Below are positions 17,714 to 26,476 of a DNA stretch of 64,000 nt, one piece after another. The notes below the pieces were generated by a model that ran no database searches, was not told the origin of the DNA, and saw only the letters and a program-made list of their open reading frames with translations. Both the position numbers and the translations under genes were made by a program. Each line of letters begins with the position of its first letter. Within the stretch, counting starts at the first letter, position 1. Location of the stretch: NCBI RefSeq assembly GCF_029382225.1, contig NZ_JARLTC010000006.1:186001-250000 (forward strand), in the 5' to 3' direction. This DNA comes from Spongiactinospora sp. TRM90649. Its GTDB lineage: Bacteria; Actinomycetota; Actinomycetes; Streptosporangiales; Streptosporangiaceae.

Positions 17714-18238
17714 GTGAGCACCGGATTCAAGGCGGGGGCCGACGGCGGCGTGGTCGTGGAACTCGACCCCGCCGAGGTCTCCATCCTGCGCTCGCTGGTC
17801 GACATGATCCTCGGGATGATCGAGCCCGGCGAGACCGGCAGCGACCCGCTGGAGCGCGCCCTCGGCATCGGCTCGGCCCAGGTCCCCGACGACCCGGTGC
17901 TGGCCCGGTTGTTCCCCTCGGCGTACGCCGACGAGGAGCAGGCCGCGGAGTTCCGCCGCTACACCGAGGCCGGGCTGCGCGACGCCAAGCGCGCCGACGC
18001 GCGCACCATGCTCGACACCCTCACCCCCGGCCGGGCCGAGCTCACCGCCGAGCAGTCGCAGGCGTGGCTGCGCGCCCTCAACGACGTACGGCTGGCGCTC
18101 GGCACCCGCCTGGAGGTCACCGAGGAGGTCCACGAGGAGCTCGCCGGCATGACCGAGGACGACCCGCGCTATCCCGCGTTCATGATGTACGACTGGCTCA
18201 CCTACCTGCAGGACAGCCTCGTGCGCGCGCTTTGGTAA
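17714..18238 (+). CDS. DUF2017 domain protein
   Basis: 174 residues from GTG, ten bases after clpS. The protein is mostly helical and acidic, with LDPAEVSILRSLVDMILGMIEPGE and DPVLARLFPSAYADEEQAAEFRRYTEAGLRDAK as family signatures. It corresponds to the conserved gene between clpS and mec in other actinobacteria (the Rv1332 position). Its function is unknown; because of the fixed position, a link to proteolysis or cysteine synthesis is sometimes inferred. Confidence 0.88.
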   Translation: MSTGFKAGADGGVVVELDPAEVSILRSLVDMILGMIEPGETGSDPLERALGIGSAQVPDDPVLARLFPSAYADEEQAAEFRRYTEAGLRDAKRADARTMLDTLTPGRAELTAEQSQAWLRALNDVRLALGTRLEVTEEVHEELAGMTEDDPRYPAFMMYDWLTYLQDSLVRALW

Positions 18239-18248
18239 CTTCCACGGC

Positions 18249-18656
18249 ATGCTGACGATCGCGCAGGAACTGGTGGACAGGATCGTGGCCCACGCCAGGG
18301 CCGATCACCCGGACGAGGCGTGCGGTGTGATCGCCGGACCGGAGGGCTCCGACCGGCCGGAGCGGTTCATCCAGATGGCGAACGCCGAACGCTCGCCCAC
18401 CTTCTACCGCTTCGACTCGCTTGAGCAGCTTCGCGTGTGGCGCGAGATGGACGACCGCGACGAGGTGCCCGTGGTGATCTACCACTCGCACACCGCCACC
18501 GAGGCCTACCCGTCGCGCACCGACATCTCCTACGCCTCCGAACCCGACGCCCACTACGTGCTCGTCTCCACCCGCGAGGAGGACAAGGCCGAGTTCCGGT
18601 CTTTCCGCATCGTGGAAGGGGTGGTCACGGAGGAAGAGGTCACGGTCGTTCAGTAA
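18249..18656 (+). CDS. mec: M67 (JAMM) metallopeptidase, Mec-like, CysO processing
   Basis: 135 residues with a complete JAMM zinc motif: Glu23 and HSHTATEAYPSRTD (His79, His81, Asp92). In mycobacteria the homologue Mec removes the new cysteine from the CysO-cysteine adduct, freeing CysO. Adjacent cysO and cysM support the same role. It starts ten bases after the DUF2017 gene. The next 320 bases before cysO hold no confident gene. Confidence 0.92.
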   Translation: MLTIAQELVDRIVAHARADHPDEACGVIAGPEGSDRPERFIQMANAERSPTFYRFDSLEQLRVWREMDDRDEVPVVIYHSHTATEAYPSRTDISYASEPDAHYVLVSTREEDKAEFRSFRIVEGVVTEEEVTVVQ

Positions 18657-18666
18657 GCTGGGCATC

Positions 18667-18873
18667 GTGCAGACCTTCGAGCCATCGTCCTCGCGCGCAG
18701 CGGGGCTTCTCAAGCCGAGGTCCTACACACCGCAGGGGTCCTTCACATCACGGGGCGGCACGACCGCCACGCCGATCCGGCGTGGCCGGGGCTTTCCCGC
18801 CGCTCCTCCCGTGCAGAGCTACTTGTTCGCGCACACCCCTTTGGTGGTCGTCTACGACTGTCCGGGCCGCTGA
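18667..18873 (+). CDS. Small ORF in the mec-cysO gap, possible leader peptide
   Basis: A 68-codon frame from GTG 18667, ten bases after mec. Its last part could also be read as a 20-residue leader from GTG 18811, ending VVVYDCPGR. It has basic, Ser/Thr/Pro-rich composition and no recognised domain. The single cysteine codon lies near the stop, about 100 bases before the sulfur-carrier gene cysO. That invites the idea of cysteine-sensing attenuation, but one Cys codon is weak support. It may simply be untranslated leader sequence. Confidence 0.25.
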   Translation: MQTFEPSSSRAAGLLKPRSYTPQGSFTSRGGTTATPIRRGRGFPAAPPVQSYLFAHTPLVVVYDCPGR

Positions 18874-18976
18874 CCTTCGCCTGGTGGCACTCAGGAACAC
18901 CCTCGCGCCCTTCCGTGTTCGGATCGGATGGGCGCCCGATGACGACTTAACATGATCACCAAGGAGATCGATCGCG

Positions 18977-19249
18977 ATGGCCATCGAAGTTCGCATTCCG
19001 ACCATCCTGCGCACCTACACCGACGGCGCGAAGGCCGTCGAGGCCAAGGGCGCCACGCTTGAGGAGCTGATCGGTGACCTTGAGACGCAGCACCCCGGCC
19101 TGAAGGCCCGGCTGGTCGACGACGGCGGTCTGCGCCGCTTCGTCAACGTCTACCTCAACGACGAAGACGTCCGCTTCCTCGGCGGTCTGGAGACACCCGT
19201 GTCCGACGGCGACACGGTGACGGTGCTCCCCGCGGTCGCCGGCGGCTGA
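18977..19249 (+). CDS. cysO: Sulfur carrier protein CysO (MoaD/ThiS family)
   Basis: 90 residues with a ubiquitin-like fold and the obligatory C-terminal Gly-Gly (AVAGG-end). The beginning reads MAIEVRIPTILRTYTDGAKAV. After adenylation and sulfuration the C-terminal thiocarboxylate donates sulfur to O-phosphoserine bound to CysM. AAGGAG precedes the ATG. It is the third catalytic partner in the cysteine module mec-cysO-cysM; cysM starts six bases later. Confidence 0.94.
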   Translation: MAIEVRIPTILRTYTDGAKAVEAKGATLEELIGDLETQHPGLKARLVDDGGLRRFVNVYLNDEDVRFLGGLETPVSDGDTVTVLPAVAGG

Positions 19250-20203
<954 letters not shown>

Positions 20204-20500
20204 CCCCACTCCCCGGTGTACTACTTGGCCGAGCGGGCGCGACGCCCTGGGGGTGCGCCGCGCCCGCCCGCCGGTAGTCGCGGAGGGCTTTCGCGGGTCA
20301 TCCCCGCGTACGGCAAGCCCCCTCTCGGCCGACGCCCGCCCCAGTGACCCCCCGGTGCCCGAGCGCTCCTCAAGCGCGGCCACTCCCCGCCGTTACGGCA
20401 CCGGCACACCCCTCTTGGCCCCCGCGGAGCCGTCATCCTGATCAGCCAGGTCCGGTGGCAGCAGTAGTACTCACGTCGACCGGTTGAGTTGCTCTATCCG
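20204..20500. terminator. Intergenic region with hairpin ending the clpS-cysM operon
   Basis: In this 297-base gap CGCGGG-TCATC-CCCGCG (20292-20308) forms a perfect six-base stem and may end the operon. There is no T-run. Nothing else is recognisable. The two flanking genes converge here. Confidence 0.35.
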
Positions 20501-20791
20501 TCAGACCTTCAGCGGGTGGTCGCACCAGGCGTCTCCGGCGACGGCGACGAAGGCGCGGCCGTTGCGGTGGGCGGTCACCACGGTTTCGCCGTAGCGGTAG
20601 ACGAAGCCCGGGGCGAGCAGGGCCAGGCGCACCCGGCCGCGTCCGCAGTGGAACTGGTCCAGGGCGCGGACCATCTCGCGGTGGGCTGCGGTCCGGCTGA
20701 GGGTGACGCCACCGGCGCCCTGGTCACCGGCTTCCACTTCCCACACCACGAGCACCGTGCGGGCCAGGTCGGACGGTCCACCATCACTCAC
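20501..20791 (-). CDS. Hypothetical protein, 96 residues
   Basis: It starts at GTG with GGAGG seven bases upstream, a good ribosome site. Composition is balanced with several aromatic residues (VLVVWEVEAGDQ, LAPGFVYRYGETVVTAH, AVAGDAWCDHPLKV) and no transmembrane helix. I do not recognise a family. Alternating beta-like segments suggest a small alpha/beta domain. It is the first gene of the region that breaks the cysM-murI synteny. Confidence 0.55.
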   Translation of the reverse strand: MSDGGPSDLARTVLVVWEVEAGDQGAGGVTLSRTAAHREMVRALDQFHCGRGRVRLALLAPGFVYRYGETVVTAHRNGRAFVAVAGDAWCDHPLKV

Positions 20792-20902
20792 AGTCGCACC
20801 TCCAGCGTTCGATCAGTGGACGAGCACGCCGTCCGCACGCCTCGTGTTCTCGCCCGGGTGCCGGTTGCCGGGCGAGGGCGCGCATGACGCAGGTAATTCG
20901 CT

Positions 20903-20923
20903 GTGACATGCGGGAAATGTCAC
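20903..20923. promoter_or_regulatory. Inverted repeat, possible operator
   Basis: GTGACAT-GCGGGAA-ATGTCAC is a perfect 7+7 palindrome with a seven-base spacer, in the 289-base gap between the divergent genes at 20791 and 21081. It could be the site of a dimeric regulator controlling either gene. No regulator is encoded nearby. Confidence 0.35.
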
Positions 20924-21080
20924 TTACCGACGACCTGGAGTGCCAGATTTGCGCGCGATCACGCGCCGGACGGCGTTCGACGCCGCGGACCCGGCACCGC
21001 GACCTGCGGCGCGGCCGGGAGCGTGCTCCTCGGCCAGGTCTCACCGATGCCGACGACGCGGGGCCGTACACCGGTGGGGC

Positions 21081-22583
21081 ATGACCCAATCGTCGCGGGG
21101 AATGTCCGTGGACATGGCGTTGTGCTTGGTCACCGGGGCCACCGGTTACATCGGCGGGCGGCTTGCGCCCGAACTGCTCGCCGCCGGCCACGATGTTCGC
21201 TGCATGGTGCGCTCGGCCGGGAGACTGCGCGACCTCTGGTGGGCGGCGCGCACCGAGGTCGTCGAGGCCGACGCCACCGACTCCGACCGGACACGCCGGG
21301 CGCTGAACGGGGTGGAGGTCGCGTACTACCTGATCCACACGATGGGCGGCAGCGGCCGGTTCGCCGAGCAGGACCGGCGGGCGGCACGCACGTTCGCGGC
21401 GGCGGCGGCCCAGGCGGGAGTGCGGCGCATCGTCTACCTGGGTGGTCCGGCCTCGGAAGGGAGGCTCTCGCCGCACCTGAGCTCGCGGGCCGAGGTGGGG
21501 GAGATCTTCCTGCGGGGGGCCGTGCCCGCGGTCGTGCTACGCGCCGCTGTGATCATCGGTTCGGGGTCGGTCTCCTTCGAAATGCTGCGCTATCTGACCG
21601 AGCGGCTCCCGGTGATGACCACGCCGCGCTGGGTGCGGAGCCGTACCCAGCCCATCGCGGTACGGGACGTGCTGCGTTATCTGGTCGCGTGGGCGGAGGT
21701 GCCGGGGACGGTTAACCGGGGGTTCGACATCGGCGGCCCCGACGTCCTGACGTACGCCGACATGATGCACGGCTACGCCGCCGTGGCCGGACTGCCGCCT
21801 CGCGTGATCATCCCGGTGGCGGTGCTCAGCCCCCGGCTGTCGAGTCTGTGGGTGGGGCTGGTCACACCGGTCCCGGCGAGGATCGCGCGCCCGCTGGTGG
21901 AGTCCCTGCGCAACGAGGCCGTGTGCGGCGAGCACGACATCGCCCGTTACGTGCCTGACCCGGAGGACGGGCTGACCGGGTTCCGCCGCGCGGTGTCCCT
22001 GGCGCTCGTGAAGATCAAGGAGGCGGACGTCGCCACCCGCTGGTCCTCGGCCTCGACACCGGGGGCGCCGAGTGACCCGCTGCCCACCGACCCCGACTGG
22101 GCGGGCGGCAGCCTGTTCGTCGACGAACGCAGCCTGGTCGTGCCCGCGAGCCCGCAGGCGCTGTGGAAGGTGATCGAGGGCGTCGGCGGCGGCAACGGCT
22201 GGTATTCGCTGCCGGTCGCCTGGAAGCTGCGTGGGCTGGCCGACCGGCTGGTCGGCGGAGTCGGGCTGCGGCGTGGCCGGCGCGATCCGGCCAGGCTACG
22301 GGTGGGTGACTCGATCGACTTCTGGCGGGTCGAGGAGGTGCTCCCCGGCCGCCTGCTGCGGCTGCGGGCCGAGATGCGGCTGCCCGGCCTGGCCTGGCTG
22401 GAACTCGGCGTCGTCCAATCCGACGGACGGACGATCTACACACAGCGGGCGATCTTCCACCCGCGCGGATTGCTCGGTCACCTGTACTGGTGGGTCATCT
22501 CGCCCTTCCACGACTTGATCTTCGGGCGGATGCCCGTCAACGTGGCCATCGCGGCCCGGAGGCAGGAGCGAGCCTCGTCCTGA
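21081..22583 (+). CDS. SDR-type NAD(P)-binding protein with C-terminal DUF2867 domain
   Basis: 500 residues from the ATG at 21081; 21102 and 21114 are alternative ATGs. The Rossmann glycine motif VTGATGYIGG lies about 15 residues in. The YYLIHTMGGSGRFAEQD and RIVYLGGPA segments are typical of atypical short-chain reductases that act as NADH-binding scaffold or epimerase-like proteins. From about residue 340 (GGSLFVDERSLVVPASPQALWKVIEGVGGGNGWY) a DUF2867/START-like domain begins and runs to the end (PFHDLIFGRMPVNVAIAARR). This two-domain protein is common in bacteria, with unknown substrate. Confidence 0.88.
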   Translation: MTQSSRGMSVDMALCLVTGATGYIGGRLAPELLAAGHDVRCMVRSAGRLRDLWWAARTEVVEADATDSDRTRRALNGVEVAYYLIHTMGGSGRFAEQDRRAARTFAAAAAQAGVRRIVYLGGPASEGRLSPHLSSRAEVGEIFLRGAVPAVVLRAAVIIGSGSVSFEMLRYLTERLPVMTTPRWVRSRTQPIAVRDVLRYLVAWAEVPGTVNRGFDIGGPDVLTYADMMHGYAAVAGLPPRVIIPVAVLSPRLSSLWVGLVTPVPARIARPLVESLRNEAVCGEHDIARYVPDPEDGLTGFRRAVSLALVKIKEADVATRWSSASTPGAPSDPLPTDPDWAGGSLFVDERSLVVPASPQALWKVIEGVGGGNGWYSLPVAWKLRGLADRLVGGVGLRRGRRDPARLRVGDSIDFWRVEEVLPGRLLRLRAEMRLPGLAWLELGVVQSDGRTIYTQRAIFHPRGLLGHLYWWVISPFHDLIFGRMPVNVAIAARRQERASS

Positions 22584-22592
22584 TCCCCGACG

Positions 22593-22716
22593 GTGGCGGC
22601 GCTCGCCGTCCGGCTGGCCCTGTCGGAGGGCACCGTGCAACTACCTGTCCAGCGCGATCGGCAAGACCGGCGCGCGCACCCGCGCCGAGGCGGCCCGCGA
22701 GAACGGCTGGCTGTGA
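22593..22716 (+). pseudogene. Remnant of a NarL/LuxR-type response regulator HTH
   Basis: Bases 22593-22637 read VAALAVRLALSEGTV. After a two-base frameshift the sequence continues NYLSSAIGKTGARTRAEAARENGWL and a stop. Joined, this is the C-terminal DNA-binding helix-turn-helix of a NarL/DesR-type response regulator, with the usual junction Arg lost together with the shift. The receiver domain is missing. It lies directly beside the LuxI-type gene on the opposite strand and is followed by a 15-base tandem duplication. Confidence 0.6.
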
Positions 22717-22734
22717 CTCGGCTGGCTGTGACTC
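22705..22734 (+). repeat. Perfect 15-base tandem duplication
   Basis: GGCTGGCTGTGACTC occurs twice head to tail. The first copy contains the stop of the regulator remnant and the second ends at the stop codon of the convergent luxI-type gene. It looks like replication slippage at a decayed gene end. Confidence 0.85.
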
Positions 22735-23326
22735 AGGGGGAGCGCCATACGCCGGTGGGCATGGTGATGGCCTGGCAGGTCAGGTCGGCGATACGCGCGG
22801 GGGGAGCAAGGGGTGTCACCGGGACGTCGTGGGCGCGGATCTTCCTGGCCAGGCCCAGGGTGACCAGCGCCAGCAGGGTGTCGCCGCCGGCGGCCTCCAC
22901 GGCGCGCGCGGCCCGGACGGTCAGCGCGGCGGCCAGGTCGCCGATGCCCTTGGCCGGCGGCGCGCCGTCGTTCAGCACGGCCATCCTGGAGATCTCCCAC
23001 ACGCGCCGATCGCGCGGCGGCGGACGCTCGCCCAGGGCGGCGCGGAACGCCGGCACCTCGCCGAGCATGTAGCGGCCGGCGGTCGGGAGCAGGCGGCAGC
23101 AGCCCAGCACGTTCCCCGGCCCGTCGTGCAGGATCACGTAGTACGGATGGAGGTCGTCGTAGACATCACGTTCCATCCCGTCCCGCGACTCGACGTCCCA
23201 GCCGAGGCGCACCCGGAACACCTCGTGCCGCAGCCGGAACATGCCGTGCAGCAGTTCGGGCGCGAGCTCACCCTGACGCCCGGCGGCGATCCGCCGCCCG
23301 CCGTCCAGGGCCGGCAAGACCTTCAC
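22733..23326 (-). CDS. LuxI-type acyl-homoserine-lactone synthase
   Basis: 197 residues from GTG, with GGAGGGG eight bases upstream. All the residues regarded as invariant in LuxI enzymes are in place and in register: Arg33, Phe37, Trp43, Asp54, Asp57, Arg78, Phe94, Glu111 and Arg114, seen in FRLRHEVFRVRLGWDV, MERDVYDD, GCCRLLPT and VWEISRMAV. Their offsets from the classical numbering (R24, F28, W34, D45, D48, R69, F84, E101, R104) are a constant +9 to +10. The enzyme would make an N-acyl homoserine lactone from SAM and acyl-ACP or acyl-CoA. LuxI homologues are well known in Proteobacteria and uncommon in actinomycetes. No intact LuxR receptor is encoded in the window; only an HTH remnant lies next to it. 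Confidence 0.85.
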   Translation of the reverse strand: MKVLPALDGGRRIAAGRQGELAPELLHGMFRLRHEVFRVRLGWDVESRDGMERDVYDDLHPYYVILHDGPGNVLGCCRLLPTAGRYMLGEVPAFRAALGERPPPRDRRVWEISRMAVLNDGAPPAKGIGDLAAALTVRAARAVEAAGGDTLLALVTLGLARKIRAHDVPVTPLAPPARIADLTCQAITMPTGVWRSP

Positions 23327-23489
23327 CGGACTATCCCCTCCCCCGGACTCATCTGAAGGTGACTTTCCGGCACCCGGCCGGTGATCGTCAACGGGGATGG
23401 GGGCAGTTGAACGCCCGGAACACGAGATCCCCCGCGCGGCCGGGGCCGGGCGAGGGATCGGAAGGTGTTCGTGCGGTGAGTGAGCGCGA

Positions 23490-25433
23490 TCAGTTGAAGA
23501 GCAGGCGGAGGGAGAAGTTGGCCTCCTCGGCCGTGGCCTTGCCGCTGAGGCCGACGGCTCGCAGCGCCTTGAGGTTGGCCTGCTCCTCGCCCTGGAAGTT
23601 GTTCAGGTAGAGCTTCTCGGCCTTGTCGAGGTCCACGAAGACCGCGAAGTTGGCCGCGGAGGCGTCCGGGACCGCCAGCTTGAAGGTCTCGCTGTCGCCG
23701 AGCGTGCCCGCCTGGGCGAGCTGCTGGGCGTACTCCTGGGAGGAGGCGAGCACCATCACGCCGTCGCCGGTGGCCTTGCCGAGCTGCGGCGCGCCCGCGC
23801 CCTGCGCGGCCAGGAGCTGCTCGATCTTGCCGACGATGCCCTGCGCCTTGGCCGTGTCGGTGACGATGCGGGCGCCGACCTTGGGCAGGTTGCCGTCGAT
23901 GCCGTTCTCGTCCACCGCGACGGTCAGGTTCTTGCCGAGCAGCGTGGCGACGTCGTCGGGCAGCGAGATGCCCTGCTGCTGGGCGACGGACGTGAACTGC
24001 TGGAACGACGGGTTGGACTGCAGCATCGACTGATACTGCGGCCACTGCTTGGTGAAGATGTCGCCGAGGCCGGAGATGGAGATCGCGCCCAGCGTCGAGG
24101 CGGGCAGGTCGGCGACCCGCGCGCCCTCGGTGTCGCCCGGCATCAGGTTCTCCGCGCCGCGCAGCAGACCGGCCAGCTCGGCGTAGCTCTCGTCGAAGCG
24201 GAGCGCCCCGGCGAACCGCGCGTTCGCGACCTGCTTGAGCACCTCCTGCCGGGCGGGGTCGGTGGCCGCGCCGGAGAGCTTGGCGACCTGCTCGATGTCC
24301 ATCCAGAAGGACAGCACGCCCTGCTCGCCGACGGCGCCGAGGTCACTGGTGAAGTCGGCGTTCTCGGCCAGCGTGGGGCCCTGGGCGTACTTGTCGGCGA
24401 GCTGCTGGGTCTCGGCGACGAGCGCGTAGTCGTCGCGGAAGGCGATGCCGTGCTTCTCGCCCGTCATGAGCTTGCCGATGCCCGCGCGGGCCGCCTCCTG
24501 GTCGGTCACCTGGATGGCGACGACGGCCTCGGGGTCGTCGTCACCGGCCTTGGCCGGGGGCAGCGCGGCGAACGCCAGGCGGGAGCCGAGCCAGGGCTCG
24601 ATGTCCTTGGCGTAGTCCACGTTCGCGATGTCCGAGTTCTCCTTCTTCAGGGACTCGAACAGCGCCTTGCGCGGGTCGTCGCCGGCGAAGGTGTCCTTGG
24701 TGACGGTGAACTTCCTGGCGATGTTGAACAGCGCGATCTTCTGGTTCGCCGCGGGGTCCATGTCGATGCGCACGTACCCGATGGCGTTCTGCGGGAGCAC
24801 GTCGTGCGGCTGCGCGCCGCCGCCGCTCAGCAGGTTCGCCGCGAACACCCCGCCGCCGCCGATCACGGCGACGACCAGGGCGGCGACGGCCGCGATCAGC
24901 CAGGTCCGCTTGCGCTTGAGACCACCGCCGCTCCCGTTGGGCGGGGGACCCATCTCCTCTGCGCCGCTCGCCCACGAGGGCTGGCCGTAGGCCTGCTGGC
25001 CGTACTGCTGCTGTTGCTGCTGGCCGTACTGCTGTTGCTGGCCGTAGGGCTGCTGACCGTAGCCCTGCTGCTGGCCGTACTGGGAGGTCGGCTGGCCGTA
25101 GGGCTGCTGAGGCTGCTGCTGCCCGTACGACTGCTGCTGGCCGTAGGGCTGCTGGCCGTACTGCTGCTGTTGCTGCTGCTGTCCATACTGGGGAGACTGC
25201 TGGCCGCCCTGGTCATAGGCGCGGGTCTGCTGGTCGTAGCCGGGGGTCTGCCCGTGCTGGTGGCCCTGCCCCTGGCCCTGCTGTCCGTACGGCTGGCCGT
25301 ACGGCTGCTGCTGCCCGTACCCCTGCTGTGGCGGGTAGGGCGGCTGCTGGCCTTGCTGGGGCCGGTAGGCGACGGTTCGCTGCGGATCCTGGTCGTCAGG
25401 GGACGGAGGACCGGAGGGGTAGTTGGTAGACAT
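23490..25433 (-). CDS. DUF3352 membrane protein with long Gln/Tyr/Pro-rich N-terminus
   Basis: 647 residues from the ATG at 25433. The first ~165 residues are a low-complexity region of imperfect repeats such as YGQQQPYGQ, disordered and cytoplasmic. Next come a basic cluster (LKRKR) and one transmembrane helix (TWLIAAVAALVVAVIGGGGVFAANLL). The extracytoplasmic DUF3352 domain follows, starting around ALPQNAIGYVRIDMDPAANQKIALFN and ending KLYLNNFQGEEQANLKALRAVGLSGKATAEEANFSLRLLFN in parts. Actinobacteria have several such proteins of unknown role. Q/Y-rich tails of this kind can drive clustering at the membrane; here that is only a suggestion. Confidence 0.85.
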   Translation of the reverse strand: MSTNYPSGPPSPDDQDPQRTVAYRPQQGQQPPYPPQQGYGQQQPYGQPYGQQGQGQGHQHGQTPGYDQQTRAYDQGGQQSPQYGQQQQQQQYGQQPYGQQQSYGQQQPQQPYGQPTSQYGQQQGYGQQPYGQQQQYGQQQQQQYGQQAYGQPSWASGAEEMGPPPNGSGGGLKRKRTWLIAAVAALVVAVIGGGGVFAANLLSGGGAQPHDVLPQNAIGYVRIDMDPAANQKIALFNIARKFTVTKDTFAGDDPRKALFESLKKENSDIANVDYAKDIEPWLGSRLAFAALPPAKAGDDDPEAVVAIQVTDQEAARAGIGKLMTGEKHGIAFRDDYALVAETQQLADKYAQGPTLAENADFTSDLGAVGEQGVLSFWMDIEQVAKLSGAATDPARQEVLKQVANARFAGALRFDESYAELAGLLRGAENLMPGDTEGARVADLPASTLGAISISGLGDIFTKQWPQYQSMLQSNPSFQQFTSVAQQQGISLPDDVATLLGKNLTVAVDENGIDGNLPKVGARIVTDTAKAQGIVGKIEQLLAAQGAGAPQLGKATGDGVMVLASSQEYAQQLAQAGTLGDSETFKLAVPDASAANFAVFVDLDKAEKLYLNNFQGEEQANLKALRAVGLSGKATAEEANFSLRLLFN

Positions 25434-25492
25434 ACTCACTCACACGTATGGAATCTTGGGCGATACATGAAGTTAGCTGAGATCGCTAGCGT

Positions 25493-25521
25493 TTGACTTG
25501 CAGTGAACTATCTTTTCGATT
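25493..25521 (+). promoter_or_regulatory. Candidate promoter of the thioesterase gene
   Basis: TTGACT, 17 bases, TCGATT lies in a locally AT-rich patch 36 bases before the ATG at 25557. The -35 is near consensus and the -10 is weak. A small palindrome, TGGTG-CATCTAA-CACCA, follows it. Confidence 0.3.
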
Positions 25522-25556
25522 GGTGCATCTAACACCAGATGGGCATTGTTCAGGGG

Positions 25557-26375
25557 ATGACCACGTTCGACCAGGCGACGCGTGCCACCCGGGCCGACGC
25601 CACCACCTATGACGTGCGCCTCGACGACGGCTACGCCGCCGCCGGACGGCTCAACGGCGGCTACCTACTGGCGGTCCTGGCCCGCGCCGCCGTGGACGCC
25701 TCGCCGTTCGAGCACCCGATCTCCACCGCCGCGCAGTTCCTGCGATCCCCGGCGCCGGGCCCGGCCACGGTGCGGGTGGAGCCGCTGCGGGCGGGACGCA
25801 GCACCGCCATGGTCCGGGCGACCCTGGTGCAGGACGGCGCCGCCCACGTCGAGGCGCTGATCACCAACGCGACCCTCACCACCGGCGCCGAACCCGACTG
25901 GAGCGCCGAGCCGCCGCGCATGCCGCCGCCCGCGGAGTGCGCCGCGCTGCCCGCGCCCAAGCCCGAGTCGGGCATGACGCTGAGCGCCCGGCTGGACCTG
26001 CTCTTCGACCCGGACACGATCGGCTGGCGGCACGGCGCGGCCAGCGGGCGGCCGGAGACGCGGGCCTGGTTCCGGATGGTCGAACCGGTGGAGCCCGACC
26101 CGTACGTGCTGGCGCTGGCCGTCGACTCGATGCCGCCGGTGGTCTACTCGGCCGGGTTCCGGGGCTGGGCGCCCACGGTGGAGCTGACCTGGCACCTGCG
26201 CGCGCTGCCCGCCCCCGGGCCGCTGCTGCTGGCCGCCACCGGCCGCCTGGTCAGCGACGGCAGGTTCGACGAGGACGTCGAGGTCTGGGACGCCAAGGGC
26301 CGCCTGGTCGCCCAGTCGCGCCAGCTCGCCCTGCTCGGCCGCGTAGCACCACCGGAACGCTCCCGCCGACCCTGA
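25557..26375 (+). CDS. Acyl-CoA thioesterase family protein (double hot dog)
   Basis: 272 residues. The first half has YDVRLDDGYAAAGRLNGGYLLAVLARAA, the hot dog helix with the (N/G)GGY motif, and the strand STAAQFLRSPAPGPATVRVEPLR. The second half repeats the fold, with GWAPTVELTWHLRALPAPGPLLLAAT and DVEVWDAKGRLVAQSRQLALLG. This is the TesB-like actinobacterial type that hydrolyses acyl-CoA. The ATG at 25557 is used, though 25539 is in frame; neither has a clear ribosome site. Confidence 0.85.
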   Translation: MTTFDQATRATRADATTYDVRLDDGYAAAGRLNGGYLLAVLARAAVDASPFEHPISTAAQFLRSPAPGPATVRVEPLRAGRSTAMVRATLVQDGAAHVEALITNATLTTGAEPDWSAEPPRMPPPAECAALPAPKPESGMTLSARLDLLFDPDTIGWRHGAASGRPETRAWFRMVEPVEPDPYVLALAVDSMPPVVYSAGFRGWAPTVELTWHLRALPAPGPLLLAATGRLVSDGRFDEDVEVWDAKGRLVAQSRQLALLGRVAPPERSRRP

Positions 26376-26476
26376 CGCCGACGCCGGCGGCCGTTCCCCA
26401 AATGAGGCGAGAACCACACCCGATCTGCGCACTAATCCGCTGAGCGATCACGACCGCTCGCCTAACCTTGGGAAAC

